In this document: piece by piece, positions 1 to 8,961 of the stretch
Position numbering within the stretch: position 1 is the stretch's first letter
Layout of the letters: every line of letters begins with the position of its first letter
NCBI GenBank assembly: GCA_003134965.1
Contig: PLDA01000001.1
Coordinates: forward strand, 124,001 to 188,000
Reading direction: 5' to 3'
Source of the DNA: Vulcanimicrobium winogradskyi
GTDB taxonomy: Bacteria; Vulcanimicrobiota; Vulcanimicrobiia; Vulcanimicrobiales; Vulcanimicrobiaceae
DNA: 64,000 nucleotides
The notes under the pieces: generated by a model
Database searches by the model: none
What the model was told of the DNA's origin: nothing
What the model saw: only the letters and a program-made list of their open reading frames with translations
Position numbers and translations under genes: made by a program

Positions 1-1948
1 CCGTCTCCGCGTCGACGTCGACGACGGCGATGTACGCGCCGTACGGGAACGTGAGGTTCGGCGGGTCGTAGTAGAACGTCGCTTCGAGTCCGGGCTCGGT
101 GTCGGGCGCCGGATTCGTGTAGGCGGCGAACGCGATCGTCTGCATCGTGATCGCGTTCTCGGGCAGGCCCTTGACGTGGAACGCGTGGTTTTCCCACTCG
201 ATATCGTCGACCGGCGCCTCGAGCAGGTGCGCGGCGATCTTGCGCGCCTTCTCGCGGATCTTGCGCGCGGCCATGGCGATCGCCGCGCCGGCGACCGGCG
301 TGCTGCGGCTGGCGTAGGTGCCCAGACCGTAGGGAGCCGTGTCGGTGTCGCCTTCCTCGACCATGATGTTCTGCGGATCGAGGCCGAGTTCGTCGGCGGC
401 GATCTGCGCCCAGGTGGTCTCGTGCCCTTGCCCTTGCGACTTCGTTCCCGCGCGCAGGATCGCGGAGCCCGTCGGATGGACGCGGATCTCTGCACTGTCG
501 AACATCTTGATCCCCATGATGTCGAAGTGCTTGCTGGGCCCGGCGCCGACCGCTTCGGTAAAGGTCGAGATCCCGATCCCCATCAGCTCGCCGCGCGTGC
601 GCTTCTCTTTTTGTTCCTGGCGGAGCGCGTCGTAGCCGATGATGTCGAGCGCCTTGCGCAGCGTCAGGTGGTAGTCGCCGCTGTCGTAGACGAAGCCCAG
701 CGGCGAAGGATACGGAAACTGTTCCTTTTTGATGAAGTTCTTCAGGCGCAGCTCGGCCGGATCCATGTTCAGCTTGCGCGCCAGGATCTCCATCCCGCGC
801 TCGATCGCGAACGACGCTTCGGTGACGCGGAACGAGCAGCGGTAGGCGACGCCGCCCGGCGGCTTGTTGGTGAAGTACGCGTCGAGCTCGGTGAACGCGT
901 TCGCGAAATCGTAGGAGCCGGTCACGATCCCGAACAGCCCGGCCGGATACTTCGTCGGATCCGCGGCGGCGTCGAACGCGCCGTGGTCGGCGACCGTCGC
1001 GACCTTGAGTGCCGTGACCTTGCCGTCTTTGGTGGCGCCGATCTCGACGTCCATGTGGTAGTCGCGCGCGAAGCCGGTCGTGGTCAGGTTCTCGGTCCGC
1101 GTCTCGATCCACTTGACCGGAACGCCGATCACGACCGAGGCCGCCGCCGCGACGACGTAGCCGGGGTACACCGGGACCTTGTTGCCGAAACCGCCGCCGA
1201 GGTCGGGCGAGATGACGTGGATCTTGTCCTCGGGTATCCCGGTCACCAGCGAGACGACGGTGCGGTGCGCGTGCGGCGCCTGCGAGGTCAGGTACAGCGT
1301 GAGACGCCCGGTCGCCGCGTCCATGTCGGCGATGATGCCGCACGGTTCGAGTGGCGCGGGATGACAGCGCTGGAAGACGACGCGCTCTTTGATGCTGACG
1401 TCGGACGCGGCGATCGCGGCGTCGGTCGCATCGCGCTTGCCGACCTCCCAGTGGTAGATGTGGTTGGTCTTGTTCTCGCGGTCGTCGCGCAGGATGATCT
1501 TGTCCTCGCGCGACTGGAACGGGTTCACGACCGGATCGAGCGGTTCGTACTCGACCTCGACCAGCTCGGCGGCGTCCTGCGCGATCTCGCGCGAGGACGC
1601 GATCACGCCCGCGACCTCTTGATACTGGAACAGCACCTTGCCGACCGCGAGGATCATCTGCTTGTCGTAGCCGTGGAAGGTCGGGATCCAGGCCAGGTTG
1701 TGCGCGGCGAGATCCTCGCCGGTGAGCACGGCGACGACGCCCGGCACGGCGAGCGCGGCGGTCTTGTCGATCTTGACGATGCGCGCGTGCGGATACGGGC
1801 TGTGGACGATCGAGAGCCAGAGCATCCCCGGCAGCACGATGTCGTCGACGTAGTTACCGTGGCCGCGAAGGAAGCGCGGGTCCTCCTTGCGCTTCATCGA
1901 TTGACCGAGCGAGTACTTGTCGGGGGTCGGTTTGGCGGTGGTGCTCAT
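1..1948 (-). CDS. coxL: aerobic carbon monoxide dehydrogenase large (molybdopterin) subunit, form I, 3'-truncated by window edge
   Basis: Catalytic subunit of the Mo-Cu CO dehydrogenase, which oxidises CO to CO2. Translating the minus strand from 1948 gives MSTTAKPTPDKYSLGQSMKR, followed by the RGHGNYVDD and HNLAWIP regions typical of this xanthine-dehydrogenase superfamily. The decisive motif is AYRCSFR at 827-847 (Cys about residue 371), which matches the AYXCSFR signature that separates form I CoxL from form II (AYRGAGR). About 649 residues are visible; the family is about 780-800 residues, so the C-terminus lies outside the window. An AAGGAG ribosome site sits at 1955-1960. It is the last visible gene of a coxM-coxS-coxL operon, 10 bases after coxS. 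Confidence 0.93.
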   Translation of the reverse strand, partial: MSTTAKPTPDKYSLGQSMKRKEDPRFLRGHGNYVDDIVLPGMLWLSIVHSPYPHARIVKIDKTAALAVPGVVAVLTGEDLAAHNLAWIPTFHGYDKQMILAVGKVLFQYQEVAGVIASSREIAQDAAELVEVEYEPLDPVVNPFQSREDKIILRDDRENKTNHIYHWEVGKRDATDAAIAASDVSIKERVVFQRCHPAPLEPCGIIADMDAATGRLTLYLTSQAPHAHRTVVSLVTGIPEDKIHVISPDLGGGFGNKVPVYPGYVVAAAASVVIGVPVKWIETRTENLTTTGFARDYHMDVEIGATKDGKVTALKVATVADHGAFDAAADPTKYPAGLFGIVTGSYDFANAFTELDAYFTNKPPGGVAYRCSFRVTEASFAIERGMEILARKLNMDPAELRLKNFIKKEQFPYPSPLGFVYDSGDYHLTLRKALDIIGYDALRQEQKEKRTRGELMGIGISTFTEAVGAGPSKHFDIMGIKMFDSAEIRVHPTGSAILRAGTKSQGQGHETTWAQIAADELGLDPQNIMVEEGDTDTAPYGLGTYASRSTPVAGAAIAMAARKIREKARKIAAHLLEAPVDDIEWENHAFHVKGLPENAITMQTIAFAAYTNPAPDTEPGLEATFYYDPPNLTFPYGAYIAVVDVDAET

Positions 1949-1958
1949 CGCGTTCTCC

Positions 1959-2450
1959 TTACGTCGCCACGGGCTCGGGCGCGGGAGCGTTCGTCTCGGC
2001 GGCGGCTTGCTGCACCGCCTTCACGATGTTCTGATAGCCCGTGCACCGGCAGAGGTTGCCCGAGAGCGCCTCGCGGATCGCGGGCTCGTCGGGGTTCGGT
2101 TGGTGCTTGAGCAGCGCGTACGACGTCATCAGCATCCCCGGCGTGCAGTAGCCGCATTGCAGTCCGTGGCAGTCCCAGAACGCCTGCTGCAGCGGGTGCA
2201 GCTTGCCGCCTTGGACCAGCCCCTCGACGGTTGTGATCTCGTGCCCGTCCGCCATCGCGGCGAACATCGTGCACGACTTCACCGCGCGGTCGCCGTCGAG
2301 GACGACGACGCAGACGCCGCAGCTCGACGTGTCGCAGCCGACGTGCGTGCCGGTGAGGCCGAGCGCCTCGCGCAGAAAATAGACCAGCAGCGTACGCGGC
2401 TCAACGTCGCGCTGGTAGGGTTTGCCGTTGACGGTCACCGAGATATTCAT
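1959..2450 (-). CDS. coxS: carbon monoxide dehydrogenase small [2Fe-2S] subunit
   Basis: 163-residue iron-sulfur subunit that passes electrons from the Mo site to the FAD subunit. It has the plant-type ferredoxin cluster motif (GCDTSSCGVC...C, about residues 38-61) and the C-terminal helical cluster motif CGYCTPGM...NLCRCTGY. The length is normal for the family. The start (2450) overlaps the coxM stop by four bases (ATGA), implying translational coupling. Xanthine dehydrogenase small subunits look alike; the form I motif in the adjacent coxL assigns this one to CO dehydrogenase. Confidence 0.93.
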   Translation of the reverse strand: MNISVTVNGKPYQRDVEPRTLLVYFLREALGLTGTHVGCDTSSCGVCVVVLDGDRAVKSCTMFAAMADGHEITTVEGLVQGGKLHPLQQAFWDCHGLQCGYCTPGMLMTSYALLKHQPNPDEPAIREALSGNLCRCTGYQNIVKAVQQAAAETNAPAPEPVAT

Positions 2451-3328
2451 CGCAGCCCCTCCACACCGAGCCGTCCGATCGCCGCGATCAGCGCGCGGCC
2501 GACGAGTACGCCCGCCATGTCTTTCTTGAACTCCACCGAGCCGCGGTTGTCGGCCACCGGATCGGCGAGCGCGCGGGCGGCGTCGGCCGCCGCGCGGATC
2601 AGCTCCTTGGTCGGTTTCGCGCCCTGCAGCAACTGCTCGGCGTCGCGGACGCGCATCGCGTGCGGACCGGCCGCGCCGATCGCGACGCCGGCGCCGGTGA
2701 TCGCACCGTCTGCGTCGAGCGTGATCCGCGCTGCGGCCGACGCCGTCGCGAAGTCGCCGACTTTGCGCTCGATCTTCTGATACGATCCCGCGGTGCGAGG
2801 CGGCGGGGTCGGGAACCGCACCTCGAGCGCCAGCTCGCCTTCGCCGACCGCGGTCGTGAACGAGTCGACGAGAAAATCGTCGATCGCGACGGTGCGCGTC
2901 CCGCTCGCGTTGCGGATGACGATCTGCGCGCGCCCGGCGAGCGCCGTCACACCCCAGTCGCCGGCCGGATCGTTGTGGCAGAGGCTGCCGACGACCGTCC
3001 CCGACTGCCGCACGACGGGGTCGGCAACCAGCGCCGACGTGTCGGCGAGCAGCGGGTACTTTGAGGCGATCAGCGCGGACGTCTCGAGCGCGGCGTCGCG
3101 CGTCATGGCGCCGATCGCGAGCATCCCGCCTTCCTCGCGCAGGTACGACAGTTCGTGCAGCGCGTTGATGTCGACGAGCACTGCCGGGCGGGCCAGCCGG
3201 AAACGCATCGCGGGGATCAGGCTCTGTCCGCCGGCGAGAACGCGCGCGTCGCCGCCGTGCTTGGCCAGCAGCGCCAGTGTTTCGTCGATCGATGTTGCTC
3301 GATGATACTCGAACGGAGCAGGGAACAT
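2447..3328 (-). CDS. coxM: carbon monoxide dehydrogenase medium (FAD-binding) subunit
   Basis: Flavin subunit of CO dehydrogenase (293 residues), starting MFPAPFEYHRATSIDETLAL. The FAD-binding motifs AGGQSLIP (about residue 34) and TVVGSLCHNDPAGDWG are visible, with the CO dehydrogenase flavoprotein C-terminal domain after them. I chose the ATG at 3328 because an AGGGAG site precedes it; an upstream in-frame extension to 3370 has no family resemblance. It is first in the M-S-L order. The 116 bases between it and the upstream amidohydrolase gene hold no gene and presumably the operon promoter. Confidence 0.92.
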   Translation of the reverse strand: MFPAPFEYHRATSIDETLALLAKHGGDARVLAGGQSLIPAMRFRLARPAVLVDINALHELSYLREEGGMLAIGAMTRDAALETSALIASKYPLLADTSALVADPVVRQSGTVVGSLCHNDPAGDWGVTALAGRAQIVIRNASGTRTVAIDDFLVDSFTTAVGEGELALEVRFPTPPPRTAGSYQKIERKVGDFATASAAARITLDADGAITGAGVAIGAAGPHAMRVRDAEQLLQGAKPTKELIRAAADAARALADPVADNRGSVEFKKDMAGVLVGRALIAAIGRLGVEGLR

Positions 3329-3444
3329 CAGGCTCTCCCTACATGACGTGATGTGCGTACGGGGGCCCAAGGGTTACCTCGGGTAGCCGACCGGCTCCTG
3401 GGTAGGTTTGCGCGCGGGTCTGAGAACGGTCTGAGCAGCGGCGT

Positions 3445-5184
3445 TCAGGAGACCCCGCAGCAGCTTCCGCCGCGCCGGCGCGCACGCAGCGGTTGCAGCG
3501 CCGCCGTCGAGAGCGGAGCCGCGTAGACCTGGCGGCCCGACGAGTACGTCGCCAAGAAACGCGTCGCCATGACCTCGTCGCGAGCGATCCGCATCCAGTC
3601 GCGGTCGAGCACCGCGAAGTCGGCGTACTTGCCGACCGAGATCGAGCCGGCGACGTGCTCGATGAAGTTCGCCCGCGCCGCCCACGCGGTCATCGAAGCC
3701 AGCGCTTCGGCGCGGGTCATGCGCTGGCGCGGATACCAGCCGCCCGGCGGTTGATTCGCCTCGTTCTGCCGCGCGATCGCGGCGTGGAACGTGCGCCGCG
3801 AGTCGACGACCTCGATCGGCGCGTCGGTTCCGTTCGCGATCGTGACGCCGGTGTCGAGCAGCGCGCGCCAGGCGTACGCGCCGAGCACGCGCTGCGGCCC
3901 GAGGCGCGCGCCGGCCCACGGCATATCGCTGATCTGGTGGGTGGTCTGCATCGACGGGACGACGCCGAGCCGCGCGAAGCGCGGGATGTCCTGCGGCGAG
4001 AGCACCTGCGCGTGCTCAACGCGGAAACGGTGATCGCGCGCCGGCACGGCGCCGAGCGCCGCTTCGTACGCATCGAGTGCGATCCGGTTGCCGCGGTCGC
4101 CGATCGCGTGCGTGCAGACCTGGAAGCCCGCGCGCAGCGCGCGCGTCGCGACGTCCTGGATCTTGGCCGGCGGGGTGACGAGCAGCCCGGTGTTGGCGGG
4201 ATCGTCGTCGTACGGCGCCAGCAGCGCGGCGCCGCGCGACCCCAGCGCACCGTCGGCGTACAGCTTGATCGCGCGGATCGCCAACCGTCCGCCGTATGCC
4301 AGCGGCTGCGGGCCGCGCTGGAGGTAGCGCGCGATCAGCGCATCGTCGCTGCCGGCGAGCATCGCGTGGTTGCGCAGCGTGTACCGGCCCGCGTTCGCCA
4401 ACTCCACGTACGCGTCGAGCGCGGCTTGGCCGACCCCGGGATCGGCGATCGACGTCAAACCCCAGCGATGACATTCCGCGAGTGAGGCGACCGCGGCGCG
4501 CACTAGCTGTTCGTGCGACGGCGGCGGGATTGCACGCCGTACGAGCGCCATCGCGTTGTCGACGAAGACGCCGGTCGGCGCGCCGTGGTCGTCGCGCACG
4601 ATGCGCCCGCCGCTCGGATCGGGGCTCGACGCGTCGATCTCGGCGAGGGCCATCGCCTTTGCGTTGGCGAGCAGCGCGTGACCGTCGACCCGGTTCAGCA
4701 CGACCGGACGGTCGGGGAGCGCTGTGCTCAGCGCGGCGTGGTTCGGGAACGCCTTGCCGGGCCAGAGGTTCTGATCCCAGCCGTCACCGATGATCCACGC
4801 GTCGGGCGTGCCGGCCGCGAACGCGACCGTGCGCCGCACGACCTCGTCGTACGAGCTCAGGTGGGCGAGGTCGACCTCGCGCAGCGCTTGGCCGACGTGC
4901 ATGAAGTGCAGGTGCGCATCGATCAGCCCCGGCAGCACCGTCGCGCCGCCGAGATCGAGCGTCCGCGTCCGCGGTCCGCGCAGCGCGCGCACGCCGTCGC
5001 GCGAGCCGACATAGATGAAGCGCCCGTCGCGCACGGCGAACGCCTGCGCTCGCGGCGTCGTCGCGTCGACCGTGTGGATCGTCGCCGCGGTGACGATCAG
5101 ATCGGCGTTGCCGCCCGCCGCCGCCGCGAGCGCCGGTGCCGTCGCCGAAGCCGCCAATCCCGCCAGAACGCTCGAACGCCGCAT
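3445..5184 (-). CDS. exported amidohydrolase family protein (YtcJ-like)
   Basis: Metal-dependent hydrolase of the YtcJ/amidohydrolase-3 type, substrate unknown. The start at 5184 (MRRSSVLAGLAASATA) gives 579 residues with an N-terminal export signal carrying twin arginines. A DAHLHF metal-binding motif lies at residues 89-94, followed by IKLYADGALGSRGA, HAIGDRGN, VEHAQVL and the late NGTDAPIE aspartate motif, all characteristic of the family. A longer reading to 5304 would run into the promoter region of the divergent gene. The C-terminal tail RRRGGSCCGVS is unusual. It lies upstream of cox on the same strand, with no evidence of a functional link. Confidence 0.85.
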   Translation of the reverse strand: MRRSSVLAGLAASATAPALAAAAGGNADLIVTAATIHTVDATTPRAQAFAVRDGRFIYVGSRDGVRALRGPRTRTLDLGGATVLPGLIDAHLHFMHVGQALREVDLAHLSSYDEVVRRTVAFAAGTPDAWIIGDGWDQNLWPGKAFPNHAALSTALPDRPVVLNRVDGHALLANAKAMALAEIDASSPDPSGGRIVRDDHGAPTGVFVDNAMALVRRAIPPPSHEQLVRAAVASLAECHRWGLTSIADPGVGQAALDAYVELANAGRYTLRNHAMLAGSDDALIARYLQRGPQPLAYGGRLAIRAIKLYADGALGSRGAALLAPYDDDPANTGLLVTPPAKIQDVATRALRAGFQVCTHAIGDRGNRIALDAYEAALGAVPARDHRFRVEHAQVLSPQDIPRFARLGVVPSMQTTHQISDMPWAGARLGPQRVLGAYAWRALLDTGVTIANGTDAPIEVVDSRRTFHAAIARQNEANQPPGGWYPRQRMTRAEALASMTAWAARANFIEHVAGSISVGKYADFAVLDRDWMRIARDEVMATRFLATYSSGRQVYAAPLSTAALQPLRARRRGGSCCGVS

Positions 5185-5293
5185 GCGAGCGAGCTTCGTC
5201 GAGCGGAGGACGCCCCCCGCCGATGCGGCCGAGCCGCGTCGGTAGGGTATAGGCTCGGTTGCACCGGGCATTCGCAACACTGGAGGGTTCAAC

Positions 5294-6166
5294 GTGCCGA
5301 CCATCTCGGAGACGCTGGTTGCCGCTGCGCTCGCGACGCCCGATCTCGACGTCGCGGCCGACGCGCTCGCCGGCGCGGTGAACGGCGCCTACGACTCCGC
5401 GGGCCCCGCAGCGCGCCCGATCAAAGACCTGCTCAACGGAACCTGGCTCGGCCATCCGCTGCACCCGGCGCTCACCGACGTCCCGATCGGTGCGTGGACC
5501 GCCGCGCTCGTGCTCGATCTGCTCGGCGAAAAGCGCGGCGCGAAGATCGCAGTCGGCGTCGGACTGCTCGGCGCCGTCGGAGCCGCGATCAGCGGCCTGA
5601 CCGATTGGCTCAACACCTACGGCAAGCCGCGCCGGCTCGGCGTCGTGCACGCCGCGGTCAACGGATCGGCGATGCTGCTGTACACGGCGTCGTTCGTCGC
5701 GCGCGACCGGCCCGGCGCTCTCGGCCCGATCCTGTCGACGCTCGGGTATTCACTGGTCTCGCTCGGTGCGCTGTACGGCGGCGCGATCTCGCTCGACATG
5801 CAGATCGGCGTGAACCACGCGCACGGGGCCGAGCCGCCCGAAGACGAGATCGACGCCGGGTCGCTCGGCGAGATCGCCGACGGCGGCATGCGGCGCGTCG
5901 ACGCCGGCGGATATCCCGTTCTGCTCGTGCGGAACGGGAACGAGGTGCACGCGATCGCCGCGGTCTGCGCCCACCAAGGGGGACCGCTCGACGAAGGGAA
6001 GCTCGAAGGCGACGTGGTCACGTGTCCGTGGCACGGCTCGCAGTTCTGCGTCCGCGACGGCAGCATCGTCCACGGCCCGACCGCCTACCCGCAGCCTGCA
6101 TTCCGCGTGCGCGTGCAAGGCGAACGTATTCTGCTGCACGGTCTGAAAGCGCACGGAAACGGATGA
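5294..6166 (+). CDS. DUF2231 membrane protein with C-terminal Rieske [2Fe-2S] domain
   Basis: 290-residue two-domain protein. Residues about 45-180 form a DUF2231-type membrane domain (GHPLHPALTDVPIGAWTAAL and several hydrophobic segments). Residues about 185-285 form a Rieske domain with the CAHQGG...CPWHGSQF pattern, two Cys and two His for a [2Fe-2S] cluster. This fusion is usually annotated as a Rieske/ferredoxin-like redox protein of unknown partner. The stop overlaps the transaldolase start by four bases, so the two are probably co-expressed. The 109-base gap to the divergent amidohydrolase gene probably carries both promoters. Confidence 0.88.
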   Translation: MPTISETLVAAALATPDLDVAADALAGAVNGAYDSAGPAARPIKDLLNGTWLGHPLHPALTDVPIGAWTAALVLDLLGEKRGAKIAVGVGLLGAVGAAISGLTDWLNTYGKPRRLGVVHAAVNGSAMLLYTASFVARDRPGALGPILSTLGYSLVSLGALYGGAISLDMQIGVNHAHGAEPPEDEIDAGSLGEIADGGMRRVDAGGYPVLLVRNGNEVHAIAAVCAHQGGPLDEGKLEGDVVTCPWHGSQFCVRDGSIVHGPTAYPQPAFRVRVQGERILLHGLKAHGNG

Positions 6167-6825
6167 AGATCTTTCTGGACACCGCCGACATCGAGGAGAT
6201 CCGCGCGGCGGCGCGCTGGGGCGTCCTCGACGGCGTGACGACGAACCCAACCCTGTTCGCCAAGGCCGGCGGCGGTTCGTACGAATCGATCCTCGCCGAG
6301 GTGTGCACGATCACGCCGGGACCGGTCTCGGCCGAGGTCGTCGCCGAAGACGTCGACGGGATGCTCATCCAGGGCCGCGCGTTCGCGAAGATCGCGCCGA
6401 ACATCGTGGTGAAGATCCCGATGAGCGAAGCCGGACTCGAAGCGATCGCGCGGCTCCGCGCCGAGAAGATTCCGACCAACTGCACGCTGGTGTTCAGCAC
6501 GAACCAGGGACTGCTGGCCGCCAAAGCCGGCGCCGTCCTCATCAGCCCGTTCGTCGGCCGCCTCGACGACATCAACGAAGACGGAATGACCGTCGTCCGC
6601 GAGCTCGCCGAGATTTTCGCGATCCACGAGATAAAATCGGAGGTGCTCGCCGCCTCGATGCGCGGCCCGCTCCACGTCACGCAAGCCGCGCTCGCCGGCG
6701 CGCACATCGCGACGGTCCCGTTCAAGGTCCTCAGGCAGATGGTCCACCACCCGCTCACCGACAGCGGAATCGCGCAGTTCCGCGCGGACTGGGACAAGGC
6801 GCAGCGCACGCACGGCGGCTCCTGA
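6163..6825 (+). CDS. transaldolase / fructose-6-phosphate aldolase family protein
   Basis: 220-residue small transaldolase (TalC/FSA type), a cytoplasmic TIM-barrel enzyme that makes or cleaves C-C bonds of sugar phosphates through a Schiff-base lysine. Visible hallmarks are MKIFLDTADIEEIR at the N-terminus, GVTTNPTLFAK, the catalytic-lysine strand NIVVKIPMS and NCTLVFSTNQ. The ATG overlaps the preceding TGA. An upstream reading frame is open for more than 1.6 kb but encodes no family sequence and was discarded. Whether it acts as a transaldolase or an aldolase cannot be read from the sequence. Confidence 0.92.
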   Translation: MKIFLDTADIEEIRAAARWGVLDGVTTNPTLFAKAGGGSYESILAEVCTITPGPVSAEVVAEDVDGMLIQGRAFAKIAPNIVVKIPMSEAGLEAIARLRAEKIPTNCTLVFSTNQGLLAAKAGAVLISPFVGRLDDINEDGMTVVRELAEIFAIHEIKSEVLAASMRGPLHVTQAALAGAHIATVPFKVLRQMVHHPLTDSGIAQFRADWDKAQRTHGGS

Positions 6826-7734
6826 TTGAACGCGCCGGGCGAGTTCGCACTCGAGCGCGCGTGTGAGCTGTCGTTCACGGGCGACGCCGCCCTCGCGCCG
6901 ATGTACAAGCTGAGCCCGTACGTGTGGACGGAGGCGGGGAGCTACGGCATGCTGCTCCGCGTCGTGAACGTCGACCGGGATCCGGCGAAGAAGGTCGCGC
7001 GCGTCCACTCGGGGGTCTCGCCGGACGGCGTGCACTTCGTCCTCGACGCCGCGCCCGTCATCGCGCCCTCTGCCGATCCCGCCGGCGCCGACAGCGGGGG
7101 CTGCGAGGATCCGACCGTCGCGCGCGTCGGGGACACGTACTACGTCTACTACACCGGCTGGAACGAACGGCGCAAAGAGGGCACTCTGCTGCTGGCTGCC
7201 GGCACCGGTCTGCGCGATCTGGCGAAGCGCGGCGTCGCGCTGGCGTCCACCGCGGAGGTGCGTAATCCAAAAGAGGCGACGATCGTCCGGACCGAAGACG
7301 GGCGATGGCTGCTGTTCTTCGAGTTTGGGCGCGAGGACAGGTCGTGGATCGGTGTCGCGGAGTCCGACGACGTCGCCGGGCCGTGGCGCGTTTTGCCGGT
7401 CCCCTTTGAACCCCGAGATGGTGCGTGGGACGGCTGGCACATGAGTCCCGGACCGGTCGTTGAGGCCGAGGCGGGGCCGGTGATGTTCTACAACGGTGCG
7501 ATCGAGGGCGCTGCCTGGCGCGTCGGCTGGGTGCGGTTCGATCCGAACTACCGGCGGGTGATCGCGCGCTGCGAATCGCCGCTCATCGCCCCCGGCGATC
7601 GGCGCACTCCCGACGACACGGACATTGCCTTCGCCGCCTCCGCTCTGGTGGAGAACGAGGGGATCAGCCTCTACTACTCGATCGCGGATCGATACTGCAT
7701 GCGGGCGACGGTGCGCGCTACTTCGACGCGATAG
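6826..7734 (+). CDS. GH130-like glycoside phosphorylase/hydrolase (five-bladed beta-propeller)
   Basis: 302-residue protein with the repeated propeller signatures of the GH43/GH130 clan: GGCEDPTVARVGDTYYVYYTGW, NPKEATIV, GWHMSPGPV and a C-terminal DDTDIAFAASALVE...LYYSIADRYCMRATV typical of GH130 mannoside phosphorylases. It starts at a TTG directly abutting the transaldolase TGA, so it is probably translationally coupled. Together they suggest sugar or mannoside turnover, but the substrate is not deducible. No signal peptide, so it is probably cytoplasmic. Confidence 0.8.
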   Translation: MNAPGEFALERACELSFTGDAALAPMYKLSPYVWTEAGSYGMLLRVVNVDRDPAKKVARVHSGVSPDGVHFVLDAAPVIAPSADPAGADSGGCEDPTVARVGDTYYVYYTGWNERRKEGTLLLAAGTGLRDLAKRGVALASTAEVRNPKEATIVRTEDGRWLLFFEFGREDRSWIGVAESDDVAGPWRVLPVPFEPRDGAWDGWHMSPGPVVEAEAGPVMFYNGAIEGAAWRVGWVRFDPNYRRVIARCESPLIAPGDRRTPDDTDIAFAASALVENEGISLYYSIADRYCMRATVRATSTR

Positions 7735-7767
7735 CGATCAGAACGGATAGGCGTGGCCCCCGGCGCG

Positions 7768-8541
7768 TTACAGGAAGCGCGTGGGCTGATTGATGGTGCG
7801 CCACATGTGTGCCGCGGGGCTCGCGTCGAAGCCGAGCCCTTCGTCCGGTTGACGAAAATTGCGGGCGACGATGTCGGCGAAGGTCTCCAACTGCACCACC
7901 GCGTTCGGATCGAACGAGTACACGTCGTGGACCGTGATCGCGCGGCTGGTGAGGTACCAGCGGTGGTTGCGCGCGTACGCATAGGCGGCGGCGACGTACG
8001 GCTCGGGCTCGTACGCGTCGCCGAAGTTGCGCACGTACGCCTCGGGGTAGCGGTAGCCGGCGGCCTCGTCCGGATAGAACCGCAGCGCTTGGTGGTAGCG
8101 GATCGCCCAGCTCACCTCTTCGTCGACGTACGGTTCGACCAGTTGCGCGGCCCAGTAGCCGTGATCGGCGCGGATGAAGCCGATCACGCTGATGTCGTGC
8201 AGCAGGCACGCCAACACGATCCGTTCGGATTGCCCGGCCGCCAGCGCGTGGGTCGCGCTCTGCAGCACGTGCGCCGCGGTCCCGAAACGGTAGCGGAAGA
8301 AGTCCAGCAGCGTCGGGCGGTCGGGCATGCGCGGGAGCCGCGGGTCGTGTCCCATCAGCCAATGGCGCCCGTCGTCACCGAGCTTCGGAGTGCGGTAGGC
8401 GCGCGGGTCGCTCTCGCCCGAGGTATAGAGGTTCGATTTCACGACGAGCGCGTCGAGCTCGTCGCTCATGCGCTGCTCGAGCGCATCGGCGCGCTCGGAA
8501 ATGGTCAGCGTCGCCGGATCCGGCTCGTGCATGCGACGCAC
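7768..8541 (-). CDS. HD-domain phosphohydrolase-like protein
   Basis: 257-residue protein with an HD-type metal site: a histidine in the FRYRFGTAAHVLQSA helix, the HD doublet in LACLLHDISVIGF, and a later histidine in WAIRYHQALRF. This resembles HD-domain proteins of unknown substrate. It starts at a GTG (8541), with an ATG three codons later (8532) as the alternative. It converges on the GH130-like gene and is followed upstream by a small unknown gene on the same strand. No function assigned. Confidence 0.72.
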   Translation of the reverse strand: MRRMHEPDPATLTISERADALEQRMSDELDALVVKSNLYTSGESDPRAYRTPKLGDDGRHWLMGHDPRLPRMPDRPTLLDFFRYRFGTAAHVLQSATHALAAGQSERIVLACLLHDISVIGFIRADHGYWAAQLVEPYVDEEVSWAIRYHQALRFYPDEAAGYRYPEAYVRNFGDAYEPEPYVAAAYAYARNHRWYLTSRAITVHDVYSFDPNAVVQLETFADIVARNFRQPDEGLGFDASPAAHMWRTINQPTRFL

Positions 8542-8602
8542 TTCGACCGCCCGGGTCGGCCGTCCCCGAACGGGCCGGGCCGAGGCGGTGGGGACCTGGT
8601 TG

Positions 8603-8821
8603 TTAGGCGGTGCCGTTCGCGACGGCGCGGAGCGCGGTGCGCAGATCGCAGCCTTGGCGGTGGCTATGAGCGATCACCGCGGTGGCGGAGCCCTTCACCG
8701 CGTCGCTCGAGGGGCCGACGACGCGCACCGGGTCTTCGCCCGTGCCGGTAATGAACGACTCGTAGCGTCCCGGCCGGCCTTCGGTCGGACGCGGCGAACT
8801 GATGCGAACCATCTTGATCAT
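8603..8821 (-). CDS. small hypothetical protein (72 aa)
   Basis: Unrecognised 72-residue protein starting MIKMVRISSPRPTEGRPGRY. I chose the ATG at 8821 because GAGGACA lies just upstream as a ribosome site; the frame is open further to 8863 but without that signal. Its sequence (TGTGEDPVRVVGPSSDAVKG) has no motif I can name. It is divergent from the CoA-transferase operon and about 60 bases upstream of the HD-domain gene on the same strand. Confidence 0.5.
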   Translation of the reverse strand: MIKMVRISSPRPTEGRPGRYESFITGTGEDPVRVVGPSSDAVKGSATAVIAHSHRQGCDLRTALRAVANGTA

Positions 8822-8873
8822 GGTCGTGTCCTCGCAAAAATAGCGATCGGGACGCGAGCGCAAGCGCTCGACG

Positions 8874-8900
8874 TTGTTCCGTTACGTACCACTCTACAAT
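8874..8900 (+). promoter_or_regulatory. candidate sigma70-type promoter of the 8962 operon
   Basis: TTGTTC at 8874-8879 and TACAAT at 8895-8900, separated by 15 bases, 61 bases before the ATG of the CoA-transferase gene. The spacer is shorter than the ideal 17. A palindrome lies immediately downstream. Confidence 0.4.
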
Positions 8901-8916
8901 ACCTACGCAAGTAGGT
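8901..8916. promoter_or_regulatory. operator-like inverted repeat
   Basis: Perfect inverted repeat ACCTAC-GCAA-GTAGGT, directly abutting the -10 candidate TACAAT and therefore overlapping the expected transcription start of the CoA-transferase/TRAP operon. The symmetry and position fit a repressor site. No regulator gene lies beside it. Confidence 0.45.
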
Positions 8917-8961
8917 CTATACCACGCAGGATTCTGCACTGCGTTCGGGGCTCAAACCGGG

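Noticed and set aside
176..2110. A 644-codon plus-strand reading frame opposite coxL, and other long Arg/Ala-rich frames such as 10829-12943, 38271-40052, 42758-44362 and 55059-57665.
   Set aside because: They are antisense or shifted images of clearly recognisable genes. High GC removes stop codons, and their translations show no family motifs.
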